Part shown: positions 45,438 through 55,932 of the stretch, one piece after another
How the letters are laid out: each line of letters opens with the position of its first letter
How positions within the stretch are numbered: position 1 is the first letter of the stretch
Assembly (NCBI RefSeq): GCF_003056335.1
Contig: NZ_PYWA01000007.1
Location: 124,001 to 188,000, forward strand
Reading direction: 5' to 3'
From: Paracoccus indicus
Lineage (GTDB): Bacteria; Pseudomonadota; Alphaproteobacteria; Rhodobacterales; Rhodobacteraceae
DNA length: 64,000 nucleotides
Translations under genes and position numbers: made by a program
Notes under the pieces: model-generated
The model's input: the letters and a program-made list of their open reading frames with translations, nothing else
What the model was told of the DNA's origin: nothing
Database searches by the model: none

Positions 45438-46382
45438 TCACTCGGCCGCAACGGCAAAGGCGGCCATGTCGGCATCCGCCAACAGGTGTTCGGTGATGCG
45501 CGCACCTGGAAGACGATCTTCCAGATCGGGCGAGCAGACCTCCCACGTCCAGGCGGTCGGATCGGCGAACAGCGCCCGCAGCAGGCGGTTCGTCATCGCA
45601 TGACCGGCGCGATGACCGGTATAGCGTGCCAGCAGCGGGGCGCCGGCCAAGGCCAGATCGCCGGTCGCATCCAGCATCTTGTGGCGCACGGCCTCGTCCT
45701 GATGGCGCAAACCACCGGGCGACAGGACCTGCGCGCCATCGACGACGACCGCGTTCAGATAGGTGCCCCCCAGGGCCAAGCCATTCTGGCGCATCATCTC
45801 GACGTCCGAGGCGCGGCAAAAGGTGCGGCTGTCGGCCAATTCGCGCAGGAATGCACCATTCGCCATGTCCAGACGCTTTTCCTGATGGCCGATTGCCGCA
45901 TCCGTAAAGTCGATCTGAAAGTCGATTTCCAGGTGATCGGCAGGGCTGAGGCGCGCGAAAGCTTCGCCTTGGCGAACCTCGACCGGGCGCAGGACGCGGA
46001 TGGCGCGCAGCTGGGCGTTCTGGCGTTCGATGCCGGTTTCCAGGATCGCATCGACGAAGGGCGCGGCCGAGCCGTCGAGGATCGGAACCTCGGGGCCATC
46101 GACGGTGATCAAAGCGTTGTGGATGCCGGTCCCGGCCAGCGCGGCCATGACGTGCTCGACCGTGGACAGGGTGACGCCCTGGCCATTGTCCATCAGCGTG
46201 CACAGGGGCGACGGGGTCACCTGATCCCAGATGGCGGGGATGTCGACGGCAGGCGTCAGGTCGATGCGACGAAAGACGATGCCATGACCGACGGGTGCCG
46301 GATGGATCACAAGCTGGGCCGAAGCGCCGGAATGAAGACCGACGCCCGAGAATGCCACCTTATCTTTCAATGTCGCCTGCAT
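45438..46382 (-). CDS. lpxC: UDP-3-O-acyl-N-acetylglucosamine deacetylase
   Basis: Zinc enzyme for the first committed step of lipid A synthesis, 314 residues. It begins QATLKDKVAFSGVGLHSG; zinc ligands are the histidine of STVEHVMAAL and the histidine and aspartate of the HKMLDATGD segment near 235. ATG 46382 has GAAGGCAGG upstream; an in-frame start at 46460 would add a non-conserved leader. It sits between ftsZ and bamD with a terminator separating it from ftsZ. Confidence 0.96.
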   Translation of the reverse strand: MQATLKDKVAFSGVGLHSGASAQLVIHPAPVGHGIVFRRIDLTPAVDIPAIWDQVTPSPLCTLMDNGQGVTLSTVEHVMAALAGTGIHNALITVDGPEVPILDGSAAPFVDAILETGIERQNAQLRAIRVLRPVEVRQGEAFARLSPADHLEIDFQIDFTDAAIGHQEKRLDMANGAFLRELADSRTFCRASDVEMMRQNGLALGGTYLNAVVVDGAQVLSPGGLRHQDEAVRHKMLDATGDLALAGAPLLARYTGHRAGHAMTNRLLRALFADPTAWTWEVCSPDLEDRLPGARITEHLLADADMAAFAVAAE

Positions 46383-46550
46383 GATATGCCTGCCTTCAAT
46401 TCTTGTTGTCACGACCATCGCGGCTCGTATCGGTTCAGCTAGGTTCAGACGCCCAAGCATTCAATTAACGTTTTGTAACGGAGTGAAACACTTGCCCCCC
46501 ACCATTGGCGGGCTGGGGGGGATATCACACCAAACACCTGCAATGACAGG

Positions 46551-46580
46551 AAAAAAGGGCCGCCCGGAGGCGACCCTTTG
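46551..46580 (-). terminator. ftsZ terminator
   Basis: Read on the minus strand: stem AAAGGG-T-CGCC / GGCG-G-CCCTTT around a short loop, followed by a T-run. It lies 32 bases after the ftsZ stop. Confidence 0.85.
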
Positions 46581-46611
46581 CATCATCAGCATGCCGGTTT
46601 CGTGATCGCGA

Positions 46612-48207
46612 TCAGTTCGCCTGGCGACGCAGGAAGGCCGGGATCTCGACATTGTCCTGTCCGCTGTCGGGGCTGGCCAAGTCGTCGAAATCGGTTTCCT
46701 GCTGGCGCGCACGGGTGGCGACGCGTTCATTCACACGCTCGGCGATCGAGGAGGAGGACGGCTTCTGCGACGGCTGATCGCCATGGCCTGCCATCCGCTC
46801 AAGCATGCGGCCAAGACCGCTCATGCGGCTTTGGGCGGCGGGTGCCTGCGCAGGCTGCTTGGGGGCGCCCGATGCGCTGCCGGTCTGGTTGTGATTGTCG
46901 ACGGCGCGGCGAAGACGGTCCATCACCTCGGGCGCGGGCTGGCCTGCACGGGCGGCTTGCGGCGCGCGCGGCGCGACGAAGGCCGAAGCGTCGTCGTCGA
47001 TGCGGGCGGCGGGCGCCTGACGCGCATTGTCCTTGGGCTGATAGGCCGGCTGCGGCATCTCTTCCTCGGTCCGGGCGGCGGGGGCCTGCGGCGCGGCAGG
47101 CTCGGCCTGCTGTGCGGCTGGCGGGGTCACGCGGCGCTGCGGCATCTGGGGTTCGGCCTCGGCCTGCGAACCGACGACCGGGTTCTGCGTCAGCGGAGCG
47201 GCCATGCTGCGGCGGGGCGAGGGAACCTCGGCCACGACGGCGGCGGCATCGATGCCAGTTGCCACGACGGACACGCGGATGTTGCCGTCCATGTCCGGAT
47301 CAAGGGTCGAGCCGACGATGATGTTCGCGTCGCTGTCGACCTTGTCGCGGATGACGTTGGCGGCCTCGTCCAGCTCGAACAGGGTCATGTCATAGCCGCC
47401 GGTGATGTTGATCAGCACGCCACGGGCGCCGTTCAGGCTGATCTCGTCCAGCAGCGGGTTGGCGATGGCGCGTTCGGCGGCTTCCTGCGCACGGTTTTCG
47501 CCGGTCGCTTCGCCGGTGCCCATCATGGCCTTGCCCATCTCGTCCATGACGGCGCGGACGTCGGCGAAGTCAAGGTTGATCAGGCCCGGACGAACCATCA
47601 AATCAGTCACGCCCTTGACGCCTTGATACAGCACGTCGTCCGCCATGGCGAAGGCTTCGGTAAAGGTGGTCTTTTCGTTCGCCAGACGGAACAGGTTCTG
47701 GTTCGGAATAATGATCAGCGTGTCCACGACCTTCTGCAGGGCCTCGACGCCCTCCTCGGCCTGGCGCATGCGCTTGGTGCCCTCGAACTGGAAGGGCTTT
47801 GTCACGACGCCGACGGTCAGGATGCCCATCTCACGCGCGGCCTGCGCGATGATCGGGGCAGCGCCGGTGCCGGTGCCACCGCCCATGCCGGCGGTGATGA
47901 AGCACATATGCGCGCCCATCAGGTGATCGACGATATCCTCGATCGTCTCCTCGGCGGCCTTGGCGCCGATCGTGGGCTTGGCGCCCGCACCCAGACCTTC
48001 GGTGACCTTGGGACCCATCTGCACGCGGCTGGTCGCCAGCGATTGCTGCAGCGCCTGCGCGTCGGTATTCGCGACCACGAATTCGACACCATCAAGCTGC
48101 TTCTGGATCATGTTGTTGACCGCGTTGCCGCCAGCCCCGCCAACACCGAAGACGGTGATGCGCGGCTTCAGCTCTTCTTCGTCATTCATCATCAGATTGA
48201 GGTTCAT
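46612..48207 (-). CDS. ftsZ: cell division GTPase FtsZ
   Basis: Tubulin-like GTPase that forms the Z ring, 531 residues. The nucleotide loop GGAGGN lies near 23-28 and the tubulin signature GGGTGTG at 109-115; the T7 loop [11 protein letters not shown] is intact. After the core (to about 325) comes an unusually long, Pro/Gln/Ala-rich linker of about 185 residues and the C-terminal peptide [11 protein letters not shown] that binds FtsA. The long linker is a feature of alphaproteobacterial FtsZ. A 227-base gap separates it from ftsA. Confidence 0.97.
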   Translation of the reverse strand: MNLNLMMNDEEELKPRITVFGVGGAGGNAVNNMIQKQLDGVEFVVANTDAQALQQSLATSRVQMGPKVTEGLGAGAKPTIGAKAAEETIEDIVDHLMGAHMCFITAGMGGGTGTGAAPIIAQAAREMGILTVGVVTKPFQFEGTKRMRQAEEGVEALQKVVDTLIIIPNQNLFRLANEKTTFTEAFAMADDVLYQGVKGVTDLMVRPGLINLDFADVRAVMDEMGKAMMGTGEATGENRAQEAAERAIANPLLDEISLNGARGVLINITGGYDMTLFELDEAANVIRDKVDSDANIIVGSTLDPDMDGNIRVSVVATGIDAAAVVAEVPSPRRSMAAPLTQNPVVGSQAEAEPQMPQRRVTPPAAQQAEPAAPQAPAARTEEEMPQPAYQPKDNARQAPAARIDDDASAFVAPRAPQAARAGQPAPEVMDRLRRAVDNHNQTGSASGAPKQPAQAPAAQSRMSGLGRMLERMAGHGDQPSQKPSSSSIAERVNERVATRARQQETDFDDLASPDSGQDNVEIPAFLRRQAN

Positions 48208-48434
48208 GGTGTCCGCCTGTAATCGCTGCTTCGTTATCGGGCGCGGGCTGCCCGCTCGAATCCCCGTATTTGCTGACTATCGTAAACATTCCCTTGCCAA
48301 GCGTCACCCAAAAAACACAGTTCCCACGCGAAATATGGCGGTGATTGGATGCAATTTAGGCGGTATCTTGCCACGATATCAGAATATGGTGGCAGCTTCG
48401 CGCAACCTCCATATTCCAGTTCATTTTCGCGCGT
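48208..48434 (-). promoter_or_regulatory. ftsA-ftsZ intergenic region with a large inverted repeat
   Basis: It holds an 11-base inverted repeat with one mismatch, GAATATGGTGG (48382-48392) and CCTCCATATTC (48406-48416), around a 13-base spacer, just after the ftsA stop and without a T-run, and a GANTC site (GAATC, 48258-48262), the target of the CcrM methylase, 50 bases before ftsZ. An ftsZ promoter is expected here but I cannot place it confidently. Confidence 0.55.
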
Positions 48435-49769
48435 TTACCAGTTATTCTTGAACCAGCGATAGGCGCGCCGGAAACTGCGTCCCGGGTAATTGTCGGCGGG
48501 CATTTCGAAGTCCCACCATTCGTCCTGCGGATGTGCCGCGAAAAGCGCCAGGCCGACCGCGCTGGAAAAGCTGGGATCGGTCAGTTCATGCGCCAATCCG
48601 TCGATCCGCAGGGGCCTGCCGCAGCGAACGTTCGGCCCAAGGATGCGGGTCGCCAGACCGTCCAGTCCGGGGATCTGGCTGCCGCCGCCCGTCAGCACGA
48701 TCTGCTGGCTGGGCATATAGTCGAAGCCCGCCGCATCCAGCACGCCGCGCACGTTTTCCAGAATTTCCTCGACGCGCGGGCGCATGACGCCGATCACATC
48801 GGCGCGGCTGACGGTGCGGCGGTCGGTTTCCCAATCGCCGGTATTGCCGCCGACGTCGATCATTTCGCGGTCGTCGGCGCCGGTGGCCTCGACCCCGCCG
48901 TCCAGTGTCTTCAGACGTTCTGCCACGGGCAGCGGCACGCGCAGACCCTGCGCGATGTCCTGGGTGATCAGGTTCCCTCCGATCGGAACGTGATCGGAAA
49001 AGATCATGTGCTTCTTGATGAAGATCGAGACCCCCGTCCCGCCCCCACCGAAATCGATACAGGCGGCGCCCAGTTCCTGTTCATCCTCGACCAGGCTGGC
49101 GCGGGCCGAGGCATAGGGCGCCGAGGCGATGCCCGCCAGCTCTAGATCGCAGCGGCGGATGCATTGCACCAGGTTGCCCATGACATCGCCGTCCACGGTC
49201 AGCACATGCATGTCGCAGAACAGCTTGTTGCCGACGTGGTCGCGCGGATCGGCCAGGCTTGACCGGTTGTCGACTGCGAAATTCACCGGCTGCGCGTGCA
49301 GCACCTCGCGGCCGCGACCGAAGTCGGGCACCTCGCAGGCGGCCATGACCGAGGCCACGTCATGTTCGGCCACTTTGCCCGCCTCAAGAGTGATCTCACC
49401 CGCAAGACCATAGGATGAGGGCGAGCCGCCCGACAGGCAGGCGATCACATGGTCGATCCGCACGCCGGCCAGCTTCTGCGCGGCGGCCACCACCGTGCGA
49501 ATGGCACGTTCGGTTTCGGCCATCGTCTCGATCTGGCCGCGGCGCATGCCACGAGACCGCGTCGAGGCCGCGCCGATCACGCGGAAATTCACCTGCCCCG
49601 CCATCGGACCGACACCGTCAGTTTCGCGGAAGGTGCCGGTTCCGTCGAAGCGCAGCACCAGGCAGGCGATCTTCGAGGTGCCGATGTCCAGGATCCCGAT
49701 CACGCCTCTTTGCAGGGCGGCCCGGCGCATGTTCCGCATCGCGCGCTGTGTCTGGTACAATTCCGCCAT
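48435..49769 (-). CDS. ftsA: cell division protein FtsA
   Basis: Actin-like membrane tether of FtsZ, 444 residues. Phosphate-1 motif GVIGILDIGTSKIACLV (about 22-38), the 1C subdomain, and the second phosphate region ACIDFGGGGTGVSIF near 235, with LTGGGSQIPGLDGL near 365. The C-terminal amphipathic helix appears as RSFRRAYRWFKNNW. It follows ftsQ by 28 bases. Confidence 0.96.
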   Translation of the reverse strand: MAELYQTQRAMRNMRRAALQRGVIGILDIGTSKIACLVLRFDGTGTFRETDGVGPMAGQVNFRVIGAASTRSRGMRRGQIETMAETERAIRTVVAAAQKLAGVRIDHVIACLSGGSPSSYGLAGEITLEAGKVAEHDVASVMAACEVPDFGRGREVLHAQPVNFAVDNRSSLADPRDHVGNKLFCDMHVLTVDGDVMGNLVQCIRRCDLELAGIASAPYASARASLVEDEQELGAACIDFGGGGTGVSIFIKKHMIFSDHVPIGGNLITQDIAQGLRVPLPVAERLKTLDGGVEATGADDREMIDVGGNTGDWETDRRTVSRADVIGVMRPRVEEILENVRGVLDAAGFDYMPSQQIVLTGGGSQIPGLDGLATRILGPNVRCGRPLRIDGLAHELTDPSFSSAVGLALFAAHPQDEWWDFEMPADNYPGRSFRRAYRWFKNNW

Positions 49770-49797
49770 TCGCTTGGTCCCCCCTCTTGCCGATTTT

Positions 49798-50733
49798 TCA
49801 GCTTTTCGTTTCTTCTTCCAGCGGCTTGCCGTCCGGCCCCAGAAGGGTCAGCCCCCGCGCGCCGCGAATGGTGTTGCGGGCATCCATGCCAAGGCGCAGC
49901 ACGGGCCGCTGCGGATCGCGCAGGTCCACCGTCGTCACGTCGCGGGCCAGCAGATCCTCGGCCCGGTCCAGCGCGATCGCGGCCTCGAGCGCGATGACGG
50001 CGCCATGTTCGGGCAGCATGATGCGCTGCCCCTGATCCAGAACCAGGTCCCACCGACGCTCGCCCCGGCGCACCAGCCCACGGACACGCGGCAGGATCGG
50101 GCCCGCCGCATCGAAGAGGTTAAGCGCCTCGGCGGTCATCATGTCCGCCCCCTCGCCCGAGATGAGCGGCAGTTCGGGCCGCACCTCGCGCGAGGTGACG
50201 CTGGCGACTCGGTGGCCACCGCGATCCAGGATCTCGATCCCGCGGGCGCGGCGCCAGAGGATCGCGGGTTCGCGCTCCTTGACCACCGCCGACAGGATGC
50301 CGCCCGGCTTGACGCGAAGATCGATGCTTTCGACCGCGTCCAGCTGCATCACCTGGATGCGCAGCGCGGGAAGGTCGATGTCGAAGCTGGAGGCCGGCAG
50401 ATCGACCGGCAGCATGGCCCGCAGCGCGCGTTCCACCACCGGGGAAGCACCCTCGATGGTCATGGTGCGGACCTGGAATTCCTCGCGGCTCTGGATCTTG
50501 TCGACGACCGAGGCGATGCCGCCCTTCAGCAAGGCGCGGCGATCCTCATCCGCCAGCCAGAGCCCCGCGACCATGGCGATCAGGAAGGCCGGAACCCCCA
50601 CCCGCACCATCCGGCGATAGAGCGGCGTCAGCCACATCCGTTCCAGGCGGTACTTCAGGCGCGAAGGCGCAGGGTCGCGCCGCTGGCGGGCGGGTTCGTG
50701 GGTGCCTTGCTTTCCGGGGCGGTGATCGATCAC
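49798..50733 (-). CDS. ftsQ: cell division protein FtsQ
   Basis: Bitopic divisome protein of 311 residues. It starts at a GTG overlapping the ddl stop (GTGA), has a basic cytoplasmic tail of about 40 residues, one helix (about 45-65, VGVPAFLIAMVAGLWLA), the POTRA domain (FQVRTMTIEGASPVVERAL) and the beta domain (WDLVLDQGQRIMLP). Upstream open frame to 50892 is antisense-like in composition and overlaps ddl, so it is not used. Confidence 0.9.
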   Translation of the reverse strand: MIDHRPGKQGTHEPARQRRDPAPSRLKYRLERMWLTPLYRRMVRVGVPAFLIAMVAGLWLADEDRRALLKGGIASVVDKIQSREEFQVRTMTIEGASPVVERALRAMLPVDLPASSFDIDLPALRIQVMQLDAVESIDLRVKPGGILSAVVKEREPAILWRRARGIEILDRGGHRVASVTSREVRPELPLISGEGADMMTAEALNLFDAAGPILPRVRGLVRRGERRWDLVLDQGQRIMLPEHGAVIALEAAIALDRAEDLLARDVTTVDLRDPQRPVLRLGMDARNTIRGARGLTLLGPDGKPLEEETKS

Positions 50734-51671
50734 GACCGGCACATCGCATCCTCCACCATCCACCGCATCAGGGCGGGGAAGTCGATGCCGACATGGGCAG
50801 CCTGTTCGGGCGCCAGCGAGGTCGGCGTCATGCCGGGCTGGGTGTTCACCTCGAGGATGATCAGCCCCTCGACACCGCGGGTTTCGTCCCACCGGAAGTC
50901 GGTGCGGGTCAGCCCGGTGCAGCCGAGCGCGTCATGGGCGCGCTTGGCCAGCGAAAGGCAGGCCTCGCGGATGTCATCGGGGATGTGCGCGGGCACGACG
51001 TGGCGCGATCCGCCGACGGAATACTTGGCTGCGTAATCATACCAGCCTTCGGTGATGATCTCGGTCACTTCCAGCGCCCGATCGCCCATTACCGTCGTCG
51101 TCAGTTCGCGACCCGGCGCATAGGTTTCCACCATCACGCGGTCCGGCATGTCCTCGGACAGCTGCGGCGGCTGGTTCGCCCCGTCATGGACGATATAGAC
51201 GCCCACGGAGGATCCCTCGTCGTTGGGCTTGACCACATAGGGGGCGGGAATGACGTGGCGCAGGCGAACCTCGGCGGCATCGGCGATGACGCTTTCCACG
51301 ATGGGCAGATTGGCGGCGCGGAAGGCGTCCTTGGCGCGGGTCTTGTCCATCGCCAGCGCCGAGGCCAGCACGCCCGAATGCGTATAGGGCAGCCCCAGCC
51401 ATTCCAGCAGCCCCTGCACGCAGCCGTCCTCGCCCCATTTTCCGTGCAAGGCGTTGAAGACCACGTCCGGACGGCATTCGACCAAGGCACGCACGACCTG
51501 ATCGCCCAAGGCATCGTCCAACACGATCTCGGTTACCTGATATCCTGCCACCCGCAGCGCATCCGCGCATTCGCGACCCGATGACAGCGAGACCTCTCGC
51601 TCGGCCGAGGGGCCACCCATCATGATCGCGACCGAGTGGGCTGTCCTGCTCGACCTGCCCGCCACTTCCAT
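50730..51671 (-). CDS. ddl: D-alanine--D-alanine ligase
   Basis: ATP-grasp enzyme that joins two D-alanines for the peptidoglycan stem, 313 residues. MMGGPSAEREVSLSSG near the N-terminus, the ATP loop VVKPNDEGSSVGV near 155, and the C-terminal metal site LEVNTQPGMTPTSL are intact. ATG 51671 has AAAGGCG upstream; the longer frame from 51719 looks unconserved. It overlaps ftsQ by 4 bases. Confidence 0.95.
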   Translation of the reverse strand: MEVAGRSSRTAHSVAIMMGGPSAEREVSLSSGRECADALRVAGYQVTEIVLDDALGDQVVRALVECRPDVVFNALHGKWGEDGCVQGLLEWLGLPYTHSGVLASALAMDKTRAKDAFRAANLPIVESVIADAAEVRLRHVIPAPYVVKPNDEGSSVGVYIVHDGANQPPQLSEDMPDRVMVETYAPGRELTTTVMGDRALEVTEIITEGWYDYAAKYSVGGSRHVVPAHIPDDIREACLSLAKRAHDALGCTGLTRTDFRWDETRGVEGLIILEVNTQPGMTPTSLAPEQAAHVGIDFPALMRWMVEDAMCRS

Positions 51672-51815
51672 CGCCTTTCGCGCCCGGTTGATCCGGGCTT
51701 CAGATTTGAGACGCCGCACCCGTTCAGGGCGTCATGCGTTCCTGAAGGTTACATGCAAAGCGGGTATCGCAAAAGACTGAATTTTCTGTTAACCGTCATC
51801 AGGCGACAAGGCGCC

Positions 51816-52751
51816 TCATTCGTCCTCGGGTGCGGGATCGCCGATGCGGATGACCTCCCACTGCAGGTCGTGGCCGCTTTCCTCCAGCACGCGACGGCGG
51901 ACCAATTCGCCTAGGGCCTCCAGCTCGGCGGCGGTGGCGGCACCGGTGTTCAGCAGGAAGTTCGGATGCTTTTCAGACATCTGCGCCCCGCCCCAGCTGT
52001 GCCCCCGCAACCCCGCCTGATCGATCAGCGACCAGGCCTTCAGGTCATGAATGTCGTCCTCCCGCCCGGTCGAGCTGAAGCCCGCCGGGTTGCGGAAGGT
52101 CGATCCGGCGCTGCGTTCGCCGGTGGGCTGGCTGGCGTCGCGTCGGGCCAGCTGATCGGCCATCTTGACGTGCAGCGCATCGGGATCGCCCTCTTCCGCC
52201 GTGAAGACCGCCTGCGTGATGATCGCACCCTCGGGGATGTCCGAGTGGCGGTATCCGAAGCCCAGCTCGGCGGCCTGCATGGTGATCTGTTCACCCTGCC
52301 GCGTCACCAACTGGATCTCGACCAGATGGTCGGCGACATAGCTGCCATAGCAGCCCGCGTTCATCCGCACCGCCCCACCGATGCTGCCCGGAATGGTGCG
52401 CAGGAAGGTCAGGTCCAGCCCTGCCTCGGCCGCGCGGCGGGCAACCTGCGCGTCCAGAGCGGCGGCGCCAGCAGTGACCGTCCGCCCCTCGACCGAGACG
52501 GAATTGAAGGCCCGCCCAAGACGCACGACCAGGCCGCGGATGCCGCCGTCACGCACGATAAGATTGCTGCCCACGCCCATCGGAAACACCGGAACGGCAG
52601 GGTCCAGAGCGGCCAGGAATTCGGCCAGATCCTCGGCATCGGCGGGTTGGAACAGCCAGTCGGCAGGTCCTCCGACGCGAAGCCATGTCAGGCTGTCCAG
52701 GGGACGGTTCGGGATCAGGGTGCCGCGCGGGGTGGGAAGGTCAAAGCTCAT
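51816..52751 (-). CDS. murB: UDP-N-acetylenolpyruvoylglucosamine reductase
   Basis: FAD enzyme that reduces enolpyruvyl-UDP-GlcNAc to UDP-MurNAc, 311 residues of the type IIa form. [15 protein letters not shown] and [12 protein letters not shown] bind [21 protein letters not shown] and the serine in [10 protein letters not shown] carry the active site; a glutamate lies near the end in [13 protein letters not shown]. It lies 144 bases before ddl and follows two small membrane-protein genes. Confidence 0.95.
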   Translation of the reverse strand: MSFDLPTPRGTLIPNRPLDSLTWLRVGGPADWLFQPADAEDLAEFLAALDPAVPVFPMGVGSNLIVRDGGIRGLVVRLGRAFNSVSVEGRTVTAGAAALDAQVARRAAEAGLDLTFLRTIPGSIGGAVRMNAGCYGSYVADHLVEIQLVTRQGEQITMQAAELGFGYRHSDIPEGAIITQAVFTAEEGDPDALHVKMADQLARRDASQPTGERSAGSTFRNPAGFSSTGREDDIHDLKAWSLIDQAGLRGHSWGGAQMSEKHPNFLLNTGAATAAELEALGELVRRRVLEESGHDLQWEVIRIGDPAPEDE

Positions 52752-52800
52752 GCGTCAGGTGGTAGCCAGCGGCGCGGGGCGCGTCAACTGCGCGGGAGGC

Positions 52801-53148
52801 TCAGATCAGGAATGTGGCGGCGGCGGCACCAAGGGCCGATGCGAATGCCGCCGCGGTGACCAGACCCGGCCCGTTGCGCCAGCGGACCTTGTGGCGGCGT
52901 ATATGGGCGATGGCCAGCCCCACGGCCATGCCCAGCAGCGCGGGCATCACCGTGAAGGCCTGCGCGACGATGGCCGCCAGATCATGAAACCCGTCGCGCC
53001 CGCGCGCTGCGAACAGCAGCTGGAAGGCGATCGCCATCAGCAGCAGCGCCAGCACCATCAGCGGCCAGCGCAGCTTCAGCCTTGCACTGCCCCATGCGAT
53101 GAAACCCGACCCCGTCAGGCAGAGGCCCGCGATGATCCAGGGGTTCAT
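52801..53148 (-). CDS. small membrane protein in the mur cluster
   Basis: A 115-residue protein with about four hydrophobic helices (IIAGLCLTGSGFIAWG, LMVLALLLMAIAFQLLF, a middle pair near FTVMPALLGMAVGLAIAH, and a C-terminal TAAAFASALGAAAATFL). No motif is recognised. It overlaps the DUF2484 gene stop by ATGA, so it is translated with it, and is 49 bases before murB. A wall-synthesis or division role is suggested only by location. Confidence 0.7.
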   Translation of the reverse strand: MNPWIIAGLCLTGSGFIAWGSARLKLRWPLMVLALLLMAIAFQLLFAARGRDGFHDLAAIVAQAFTVMPALLGMAVGLAIAHIRRHKVRWRNGPGLVTAAAFASALGAAAATFLI

Positions 53149-53432
53149 GGGTGCTGCCTGCCGTCGATCACGGGGGGCACCACGGCACGGCGACGGCCAA
53201 AGGGACGCACGATCAGTGCTAACAAGCCAAGCGCAAAGCTTGCCACGCCGATCCCCGGCCCCCAGAGCAGCGTCAGCCATCCGAGGCTGGGCACCCCAAG
53301 GGCGATCAGCACGACGGTCGCGGGGGACCGGATACGGTCCGGCAGAAGCGGAACAAGACAGGCGGCAAGCAGCCACAATCCGGTGACCGTTAAGGCCATC
53401 ACCGGATATGAGGGCAGCTGGATGCCCGTCAT
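53145..53432 (-). CDS. DUF2484 family membrane protein
   Basis: A 95-residue protein with three hydrophobic helices (about 10-30, 36-57 and 60-80), of the form I recall as DUF2484, found between murC and murB in Rhodobacteraceae. It overlaps murC and the next small membrane gene by 4 bases each, a fully coupled arrangement. Function unknown; it has at times been mislabelled as a murein ligase because of its neighbours. Confidence 0.75.
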   Translation of the reverse strand: MTGIQLPSYPVMALTVTGLWLLAACLVPLLPDRIRSPATVVLIALGVPSLGWLTLLWGPGIGVASFALGLLALIVRPFGRRRAVVPPVIDGRQHP

Positions 53433-54850
53433 GCGGCCTGACCCTGCAAACGGCCCGGAAGGTTGTTGGCCCAGCCCGAGATGGTCCCTGCCCCAAGGCA
53501 GACCACCATATCGCCCGGCCGCGCCTGTTCGCGAACCAGCCGTTCCAGGTCGTCCTCAGACAGAATGGCGCGGGCGTGGCGGTGGCCGTGGGCGATCAGG
53601 CCGGCGACCAGATCGTCGCGGCCCGCGCCGGGGATCGGCTCTTCGCCCGCGGCATAGACGTCGGCGATGGCCACGACATCGGCCTCGTTGAAGCAGGTGC
53701 AGAAGTCGTCGAACAGCGTCGACAGGCGGGAATAGCGATGCGGCTGGTGGACCGCGATCACCCGCCCCGTCGTCGCCTGACGGGCGGCCTTCAGCACGGC
53801 GGCAATCTCGACCGGGTGGTGACCGTAGTCGTCGATGATGGTCACGCCGTCGATCTCGCCCACGCGGGTGAAGCGGCGACCGACACCGCCGAACTTGGCC
53901 AGCGCCTCTCGGATCTCGGATTTCTTGATGCCCAGGTGACGCGCGACGGCGACAGCGGCCAGGCAGTTCGAGACGTTGTGGTCGCCCGGCATCGGCAGGG
54001 TGCAATCCTCGATCAGGGGGATGTCGTCGCCCGTCGCCTCGCCCTGCAGCGCGATGTCGAAATGGGCGATGCCCTTCTCATAGCGCAGGTTGACCGCGCG
54101 GACATCCGCCTGCGCGTTGAAGCCGAAGGTCACGACACGGCGGTCGGTCAGCTTTCCGACCAGGGACTGAACCTCGGGGTGGTCGGTGCAGCAGACGGCC
54201 AGACCGTAGAACGGGATGCCGGATGCAAAGTTGTAGAACCCTTGGCGCAGCGCGTCGAAGCTGCCCCAATGCTCCATATGCTCGGGGTCGATATTGGTGA
54301 TGATGGCAATATCGGCAGGCAGGCGGTTGAAGCTGCCGTCGCTCTCGTCGGCCTCGACCACCATCCATTCACCGGCACCGGCCCGCGCGTTCGACCCATA
54401 GGCATGGATCACGCCGCCATTGATGACGGTCGGATCGACGCCGCCCGCATCCAGCAGCGTGGCGACCATTGTCGTGGTGGTCGTCTTGCCGTGGGTGCCG
54501 GCGATGGCGATGTTCGATTTCATGCGCATCAGCTCGGCCAACATCTCGGCGCGGCGGACGATGGGCAGGCCGCGACGACGCGCCTCCTCCAGTTCCGGAT
54601 TGCCCTTCTTGATCGCGGTCGAAACGACGATGACGCCCGCCCCTTCCACGTTCTCGGCCCGCTGGCCCTCGAAGACCTGCGCGCCCAGGCTGACCAGCCG
54701 ATCGGTGATCTTCGAGGTCTTCAGGTCGCTGCCCTGCACGCGATAGCCGAGGGTCAGCAGCACTTCGGCAATGCCGGACATGCCGATGCCGCCGATGCCG
54801 ACAAAATGGATGGGGCCAAGTTCTCCGGGCAGTTTCGTCGCCGCATTCAT
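53429..54850 (-). CDS. murC: UDP-N-acetylmuramate--L-alanine ligase
   Basis: Adds the first amino acid to UDP-MurNAc, 473 residues. N-terminal [16 protein letters not shown] binds the nucleotide sugar, ATP loop [14 protein letters not shown] is near 117-130, the central [11 protein letters not shown] and the C-terminal [14 protein letters not shown] are intact. It overlaps murG and DUF2484 by 4 bases each. Confidence 0.97.
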   Translation of the reverse strand: MNAATKLPGELGPIHFVGIGGIGMSGIAEVLLTLGYRVQGSDLKTSKITDRLVSLGAQVFEGQRAENVEGAGVIVVSTAIKKGNPELEEARRRGLPIVRRAEMLAELMRMKSNIAIAGTHGKTTTTTMVATLLDAGGVDPTVINGGVIHAYGSNARAGAGEWMVVEADESDGSFNRLPADIAIITNIDPEHMEHWGSFDALRQGFYNFASGIPFYGLAVCCTDHPEVQSLVGKLTDRRVVTFGFNAQADVRAVNLRYEKGIAHFDIALQGEATGDDIPLIEDCTLPMPGDHNVSNCLAAVAVARHLGIKKSEIREALAKFGGVGRRFTRVGEIDGVTIIDDYGHHPVEIAAVLKAARQATTGRVIAVHQPHRYSRLSTLFDDFCTCFNEADVVAIADVYAAGEEPIPGAGRDDLVAGLIAHGHRHARAILSEDDLERLVREQARPGDMVVCLGAGTISGWANNLPGRLQGQAA

Positions 54851-55932
54851 CGCACAATCTCCGTGACGAGGTCGTAAAGGCGCCGCGCCGCATCGGGACG
54901 GGCAAGGGACAGCGCAGCCTGGGCCATGGCCGTGGCCTGCGCGGGATCATTCAGGATCGCGCGGATGTCGCGCGTGAGGCTTTCGGCGTCAAGGACCGAT
55001 TCCGGATGGACCAGCGCCGCCCCGCTTTCGGCCAAAGCCTGCGCATTGGCGGTCTGGTGGTCGCCCGTCGCCGCCGCAAAAGGGATCAGGATCGAGGGTC
55101 GCCCGATGACCGTGATATCGGCCAGCGAGGATGCGCCCGAGCGGCTGATGACCAGCTGCGCCTGCGCCAGACGTTCGGGAACATCGGTGAAGAAGGGCTG
55201 AACATTCGCCCGGATGCCCGCATCGGCATAGGTGGCGGTGACGCGCTCGGCGTCCTCGGCGCGGGCCTGATGGCTGACGATCAGGCGGGCGCGCATGTCG
55301 TCAGGCAGCGCGGCCAGCGCGGCAGGCACCAGATCGGACAGCACGCGGGCCCCCTGGCTGCCGCCGATCACCAGCAGGTGCAGATCCCCCTGCCCCGGCG
55401 CGACATAGGGCGCAGCGGCATGATCCAGCACCGCGGCGCGGACCGGGTTGCCGACATGCAGCCCGCTGATGCCCTGAGGCAGATCGGTCGGCCAGATGCC
55501 GCAGGCGACACGATGCACGCGGCTGGCGAACAGCCGGTTCACGCGTCCCATGACGCCGTTCTGTTCGTGGATCATCCGCGGCAGGCCAAGCGACCATGCC
55601 GCCGACAGCGCGGGGATGGTCGGATAGCCGCCAAAGCCCACCACCACGTCGGGACGGTCACGACGAAACGCCCGCCGCGCGGCCAGCACGCCGGATGCGA
55701 TCTTGAAGGGCGCCGCCAGCTTGCCCGCGACACCGCCGCGCGCGGTGGTGGCCGAGCGCACCACCTGACGCTCGACCGCGTCGGGAAAGCCGCCCGCATA
55801 GCGCGCGCCGCGTTCGTCGGTGGACAGACGGACCCGCCAGCCATTGGCCAGCAGCATCTCGGCCAGGGATTGGGCGGGGAACATATGGCCGCCGGTCCCA
55901 CCGGCAGCGATCAGGGCAAGGGGTTCGGACAT
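54847..55932 (-). CDS. murG: lipid II synthase MurG
   Basis: Transfers GlcNAc to lipid I at the cytoplasmic face of the membrane, 361 residues. [17 protein letters not shown] (glycine-rich loop 1), [25 protein letters not shown], and the UDP-binding [12 protein letters not shown] and [12 protein letters not shown] are all present. Its ATG shares one base with the ftsW stop. Confidence 0.97.
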   Translation of the reverse strand: MSEPLALIAAGGTGGHMFPAQSLAEMLLANGWRVRLSTDERGARYAGGFPDAVERQVVRSATTARGGVAGKLAAPFKIASGVLAARRAFRRDRPDVVVGFGGYPTIPALSAAWSLGLPRMIHEQNGVMGRVNRLFASRVHRVACGIWPTDLPQGISGLHVGNPVRAAVLDHAAAPYVAPGQGDLHLLVIGGSQGARVLSDLVPAALAALPDDMRARLIVSHQARAEDAERVTATYADAGIRANVQPFFTDVPERLAQAQLVISRSGASSLADITVIGRPSILIPFAAATGDHQTANAQALAESGAALVHPESVLDAESLTRDIRAILNDPAQATAMAQAALSLARPDAARRLYDLVTEIVR

